DNA from: Motacilla alba alba
Taxonomy: Eukaryota > Chordata > Aves > Passeriformes > Motacillidae
Length of the DNA: 64,000 nt
NCBI RefSeq assembly: GCF_015832195.1
Contig: NC_052046.1
Span: 21,940,161-22,004,160 of the forward strand
Reading direction: 5' to 3'
Within the stretch, counting starts at the first letter, position 1. Every line of letters starts with the position of its first letter. The position numbers and the translations under genes are program-made. The notes below the pieces were generated by a model. The model had not been told where the DNA came from. It was given only the letters and a program-made list of their open reading frames with translations, and ran no database searches. Shown piece by piece: positions 58,448-64,000 of this stretch.

Positions 58448-61217
58448 GCACAAGCAACAAATAAATAACCAACAAAACAGACAGAAGGAAGAAAAAAATA
58501 CTCAGATATGAAATGTGCAGCACAAAAATCTTGTGAATTTTTAAGAATAAGCAATTTTACTGGGAAATGTGAGAAGGTGTAAATTAATATAGAGAGAACT
58601 ATTTCATAATTGCACTTCTGTACCTTTATTGGCTGAATGGTGACTGTCTTCAAATGACAGCAATGCCAATACAGGCCTCAAATACAGGACACAGTAGGTA
58701 TAATTCTGGTTTGCTGAATTTTTTGCAATCCTCTTTCCAACCAAAATCATCCACCGCAGGCTTAAGTTACAAACAATGAGCAGCAGAATACAGGTAAGCA
58801 TTCAGGTGAACTACTGTAAGATTTTTCATAAGCAAACTTTTTAAAAGAGCATTTCTAATCACAGGCAATATTTAAAGTGAGAATACAGCAGCTGGAAATG
58901 GAGCTGGTATATGGAATATATTTGTAACATTGTTTGAACTCCAGTACTTATTCAACTATTGGTAATTAATAGCCACGAAATATCATCCAAAAATATAATT
59001 TAAAAAATTTTTTTTCTTCCACATGACTTTACCACTGCACCATGCTTAAAATGCATGTTTTGTATATAATTTACATTGTTATCTAAAAACTGCTGTCTTC
59101 TTGATAACCAGGACTTTGACGCGTGGAAGGCAGCTCAGCCTATCTTGGTAAAAATTTAAAATTCAAGTCACTTCAACTTTAAGACATCTTTAAGACATGC
59201 ACTCCATCTGCAAGTGTATGTGTGTACTTAATTGAGAGCTCATTAAATATAAGTAGCTGCTTAACAATAGTAGAAATAATAATGATAATACTGAACTCCC
59301 ATAGCAAAAACCAATGGTTCTCTGAGTGACAAAGAAAGCAAATACTGTATTAAACTTTACATGAGCAAAAACCAACCTGAATCATAGGGTGACCAGGTAA
59401 ATTAGGAATGACTATTCCATACTATCTAGTTTACTTATAGAGGTACAACTGATAAAAAGCTGAGAGGCTTTTGTATCTAAAAGATTCTGACACAGAAAAT
59501 GTCTTTCTTATTTCTTTTTTCTTTCTTTTTTTTTCCTTGAGTTTGTTTTTTTTCTTCCCCTCCCATAAGAAGCATAAGTTCCAGGAAAATTCAGCCAGAG
59601 TAACACAGTTTAAAAAACGTTATAATCCTTCAAATAATATTTTCAAGACAGAATTTGTTTGGAATGCAACACATTTGTTAACTGAAGATTTAAAAAAAAA
59701 AATTATTGCTTTGCTTCTGTATATCTTCACAAGATCAGTAGTTGAACATACTCTTACTCAACTAAGAACATATGCAAATAAATTAAAAGACACATGATGT
59801 GGAAAAAAAGAAACATTATACTCAAAAATATTTAACTGAGGCCTCATATGTTAGATAAAATTTGAACATATTTGTATTTCTGAACAGAAAGGAAAATTAA
59901 TTTTTCTGGAGAAGCTTCCAAGCAAAAGTATCTGAATTTCCATCACTCTCAGTTAAGCTGTTCCCAGTGGTCACTAGCTCTTGCTTTGTTAGCATCACAA
60001 GCCCACACAGAGGAAAAGAGCAATGTCTGAAATCTTGCTGTGTTTGAAAATTCATGTATATTCAGTCACTTCTGACTTTCGTACTCACTTTCCACAAGCA
60101 CTCACGTGCTTAAAGTGTTAGTATCACAAACAGTGAGGAACCAGATGGCCACACTAACTACCACTCACTTCTCTGTAAATGTCAGAAAGGTCAATTACAA
60201 CTGAAGCGCTTGTAAAGAGGGAAATAATCTAAAAAACTGTGTTTCTTAGGTCTCAGAGGGATTTTCTGTAGATTTTCTGTAGATCTGATGGCTCTATGCA
60301 GTTAGCAGTTTTGTGAGCCGTCTGGTCCCTGCAAAACAGCATGTGGGCTTGTTGGGCACTGACAAAATGATGGCTAACATGAGCTGAGTGGGTGTGGGCG
60401 ACAGGCAGTGTCTGCAGGGAAGCTTGGCACAAGTGTACCTGGCAAATCGACTGTAATTAATGTTAAAAAAAAAATCATCAAATCATTTAATCTGTAAGAT
60501 GCGCATGAGCAGGAAAAGTCTGAAGTCTTTTTCTCTCTCCTCCTGAGCTGAAGCCCCAGTACATTTCAACTACCATAGGGAGAAGAAATATTTTTATTGA
60601 AGTACAATAGTCACAGCCTGATCAATCTGTTCTTGCTGTATGTTTGAAGATTAGATTCTCTCCTCTGAAATTAGTGGATTAGAAAGTGCAACACCATGTA
60701 TAAACTATTTTTGATGTGAATAGTTTTGCAATGCTAAATAAGTGTATTGATTACTCCCTGGATAAAACAGCTGAGAGTAGTTTTCCGTATATTTCAGTAC
60801 TTGCAGCCTGCTCCATTATATATTGTTTCATTAAGCAATATGACTTCTGAGATCTTCAGGTGTTAATAAATATATGCAATGAAAAAACCCACATCCACTG
60901 CAGAAGGTTGTCCCGGGTGCAGGAGCTGTAGCACCCCTTTAGCACTGTTACTTTCCTCACATTTATTTCCTACCTGTAATGCTGTGTAATGACACTGTAA
61001 CATTTTAAACATATAAGAGGTCAGGCTTGAAAAGTACTCTGTGTGTCTTCCAACACACAGTCATTCCTTTTGCATGCCAGAACCTCAGTCTTTATCTTAA
61101 TCAAGCAGCACTCATGTGATTTCCTGTGCTTTGTCAGCTGTGTGTGTTTAGGAAAGCAAACATAGTTGGCATTCTAGGTGATGATGTTTCCTGGTCTTAA
61201 AAATTGAGAGCTAGACA
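56463..61217. other. Unique non-coding DNA
   Basis: Contains a CA microsatellite at 58418-58446 and AT-rich tracts. The segment at about 60180-60470 is repeat-free with mixed composition. No exon is supported. Confidence 0.5.
58418..58446. repeat. (CA)n microsatellite
   Basis: About 14 uninterrupted units. Confidence 0.95.
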
Positions 61218-62085
61218 TGGTTAAGGGATAAGGGGTTTTACCTTGGTATTTAGTAAGGATCCTTATGGTGCACCACTTCACCAAGGTGGGATGCACCGCA
61301 ATGAACCCCCACGATAGATGGTGTATGCAATTTATAGACCTTACAAATCAGCATATCTAACAGGGGTGCCCCATGGGAGGCCCGGATGAATGGTGTGATA
61401 GTCTCCCATCCGTGGAATTCCCCCCTGGATGGGCCAAATATTTGTTTAAAGGATGTGTCCTAGAGGGGTCCTTGGTTTCTCAAGACAGCATAGGGCTTTC
61501 TAGCCTCCTACTACGAGGCCTCTAGGATGTTTGGTCTCCTGGCCTAACAGAATACTAGGGCTATGCTAAGTTATCAGACTAATGGAATTACGAGTATGCA
61601 TGCTGAGAGTACTGAGGATACATAAACGGTATATAAAAGGTATGTAAAAGAAAAGGCAGAAAATCATCTTGGCATCATAGGGAGAATGAGTGTGTCTTGC
61701 GACACAGCAGTGTCTCCAGCAGCCGTGATGGCTCTGTGGGCAGGACTTACTAAAACCTGTTGTGAACCAGTCACCTGTCCTGGGAAGAGTGACACGGGAG
61801 GGAGATACAGCTATCAGACAAGCCACATTTTTATGGAATACTTTTCCAACTTGGAATCAGACATATCAGACAAGTAAAACTTACCCAAGCTGATGTGGAC
61901 ACCAATATAACATTGAACCATGCTATGGAGAATGCTCCCATGAGAGTTGTAAATAGTCGACTATCCATTTCAGTGGACTTATCCATTGTAATGATTGTAA
62001 ATGAGCAGTAAAAATGCAAAATGCCTACCTTCTTTGCCTTGCATATACTCCCATTCCCAAAGGCAAGAACCATTGGTCAATAACC
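61218..62085. mobile_element. LTR-like element, 868 bp, family unknown
   Basis: The element starts TGGTTA and ends TAACCA, perfect 6-bp inverted ends with TG...CA termini. It is flanked by gaca at 61214-61217 and 62086-62089, a candidate 4-bp target duplication as seen in several ERV classes. TATA-like boxes occur on both strands: TATAAAAGG plus at 61632-61640 and TATAAATT minus at 61329-61336. The minus box lies about 115 bp from the 61218 end, as in an LTR, which slightly favours minus orientation, but no canonical AATAAA follows on either strand. Several minus-strand frames (61566-62073) show no RT, protease or envelope motif. A non-autonomous DNA transposon is less likely given the TG/CA ends. 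Confidence 0.5.
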
Positions 62086-62089
62086 AGAC

Positions 62090-64000
62090 AATGTATGAAA
62101 ATCTGAAGAGTGATCCTGGTTTTGCTTCCCACCTGAGAACAGTTACTTTAATATCCAGGAAGGCCCAATATGGCATGATGAGAAGGGGCTAAATGCAGTG
62201 TTCAAGCTGCTGTCTCACACAAGAGAGCTAACTGTAAAGCTGAAGGTTTTGTGCCCATTGTTTCTTGACGCTGTCTGGTAGCCAGTGATTGACTCCTGAC
62301 TTCAAGCCTCTTTATTCTAGCGGTATTTTTAATATACTTGCGCTCTGATTCAGCATACTCTGAGGACCATACCTATAGTTTGTTCCTTACTGCACCTAAA
62401 ATGTTCAAGATAATAATACATTGCATCTAGGAATGACTGCTGCCTTTTTAGTCTTGAAAATAAGATACATACTGATTATCCAGCTTGAAAAGCTGTTGGA
62501 GCTAAATAATAAATGAATGGAGAATTTTGTTCACCCCCATGAAAAAAACCATCAAAACTACTGGACATGAGAGCATTACAAAGGGATAAGCTGCTCATCA
62601 GTCTGTCCAGCTGCCCCCAGTTACCGAAGTGTTCACAACAGGTTTCAAACCACAAACTCCAACTATAATTATATGGAGGTGTCAGCTTGACCCAGACTTG
62701 ATGTTTTGCTGCCCTGTTTGCAACTCCTCAACTAAAAAACTCAACCTCAAGATTTGTCAGATATTGAGAGCAATATATAGACAGAAAGACACCATTAAAG
62801 TGTCAAATTTTCCTTGGCATTAGCAAAATTCAGTGGCAGGGTTAGGATAGAGCAGAGAAGAAAAGCGAAGAAGATCAGGAACAGTGTGCATTTCCATAGA
62901 GAATAATTCTGCTTCTTAGTAAACCCACAAGGAAAGAAAACACTCAGAAAAACCCCTCAAATTTATTTAGCAAACAGCTGTTAAGTTGGCAAAATAACTG
63001 TTAAAAAAAAAAAAAAAAAAAAAAAAACCACCAAAGATAAAAGGTGCCAAGTACAAGTCATGCTCTGCACAAATGCTTTGCTCCACAGATTTAATGGAAC
63101 AAGAAATTAAGGAAACAACAAAGCATTGGGTAAATGCCTCAGTCAAGACAGTTATAGCAGCCGTTACTCATCAACTCTCTTTTAATAAAAATGGCAATAG
63201 CCTCCTAATAACCTCTGCAAGGGGTTATGGTTAAGTGACCTCTGCAGATCAGAATAGCTTTTGTTTGTGCAAATCCACAAATTCACACATATGCAAAATC
63301 ACAGTTGGTGGAAAATTTATTTTTATTTTCTAGACATTTTCCACTGCACTAGACTTTGACATTTTTGAAAGGAGGGACCACATCCTGTTCACACCATACA
63401 GAGCTTGACACTTTCAGTGTGACTGAGGCACCTCAGCCAAGTTAGAGGCCAGACAAGGCAGCACACACAGAAGGGGACAAACAACAACACTGTTCTGATG
63501 ACAAAGGTCCACACTGAGCATCATGACCTCCTGAAAGTGCTGCTCTTAGCCAGCATCACTCTTTAGGGAGTATCCGGGAAAGAACAGAGTACTAGGACAG
63601 AACAACCATATCTAGTGTCTAATGGACCTTCAGAAGATGAATGGGTCCATCTTGAGGAATCCCTGGACCATCTCTGAGGCATTTACTCATTTCTATTTCT
63701 GCATGAACAGCATAGTCAGGTTACTTCAATGGGGCTGCTCCATTTTTATATATAAAGCTACAGAATCCAAATAATGCTGCTTGCATCGGGTGGGCTGGAC
63801 TCCCAGCCAAAATGTGAGCATGAGGGTTTCTTTCCTGTGACTTTTGAAGGTCATATGTCATACACATTGCAGAGTCCTGGTTTCAAAAATGTGTGGTAGG
63901 ATAAAGTTGATTATAGTATTCTGGGACTGCTCTAGTAAAAACAATTAAAAAGAAGGAACATCACTAGTTAAGGCTCTTGTGTTGTGTGTAGCAGTACCTC
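62090..64000. other. Unique non-coding DNA to window end
   Basis: Includes a 25-base poly-A at 63003-63027. No gene or element recognised. Confidence 0.5.
63003..63027. repeat. Poly-A tract, 25 bases
   Basis: Uninterrupted A-run followed by CCACC. No retroposon body is evident upstream. Confidence 0.9.

Noticed and set aside
61566..62176. Retroviral envelope or pol fragment on the minus strand
   Set aside because: Several hydrophobic frames exist, but no RT, protease, heptad or cysteine motif of a retroviral protein can be recognised.

Overview
This window looks like a repeat-rich, gene-free stretch of a bird chromosome, most likely from a songbird. Evidence seen in the sequence: 3' ends of CR1 LINEs, the dominant avian retrotransposon, on both strands; several LTRs of avian endogenous retroviruses (ERVs); a tRNA-headed SINE with a CR1-like tail matching my memory of the passerine family TguSINE1; and no mammalian Alu, B1 or L1-type repeats. 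The family names come from memory and were not checked against a database. I found no host protein-coding gene, exon, tRNA, rRNA, CRISPR array or bacterial-type operon. The many 60-220 residue open frames are chance frames in AT-rich DNA or fall inside LTRs, CR1 copies and simple repeats.

Layout. 1-717: the 3' end of a provirus (polypurine tract plus 3' LTR) whose body lies left of the window. 817-913: SINE. 1411-2079: a solo LTR of the same family, opposite orientation, with a perfect 6-bp target duplication. 5583-6455: a second LTR family with clear TATA and poly(A) signals. About 8150-8548: a third LTR with unresolved edges. 10640-11610: a GC-rich island. 11.8-36.9 kb: mostly unique non-coding DNA with CR1 tails at 11.7, 21.0, 25.9 and 31.4 kb and simple repeats at 29.3, 31.6 and 32.0 kb. 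36957-37630: a third copy of the first LTR family, again with a 6-bp duplication. 45767-47159: a 1.39-kb ERVL-like solo LTR with a 5-bp duplication. 47185-49190: a 2-kb 5'-truncated CR1 with a dead reverse transcriptase. 56085-56462: another CR1 3' end. 61218-62085: an LTR-like element of no family I recognise, with matching 6-bp ends and a 4-bp duplication. The rest is unique non-coding DNA.

No genes act together here. The functional signals I can support are retroelement signals (TATA boxes, poly(A) signals, polypurine tract, target duplications). The points most worth checking are the inverted LTR pair at 46-2079, the clustered transition differences between LTR copies, and the LTR-like element at 61218-62085. 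I see no evidence for a new multi-gene system.
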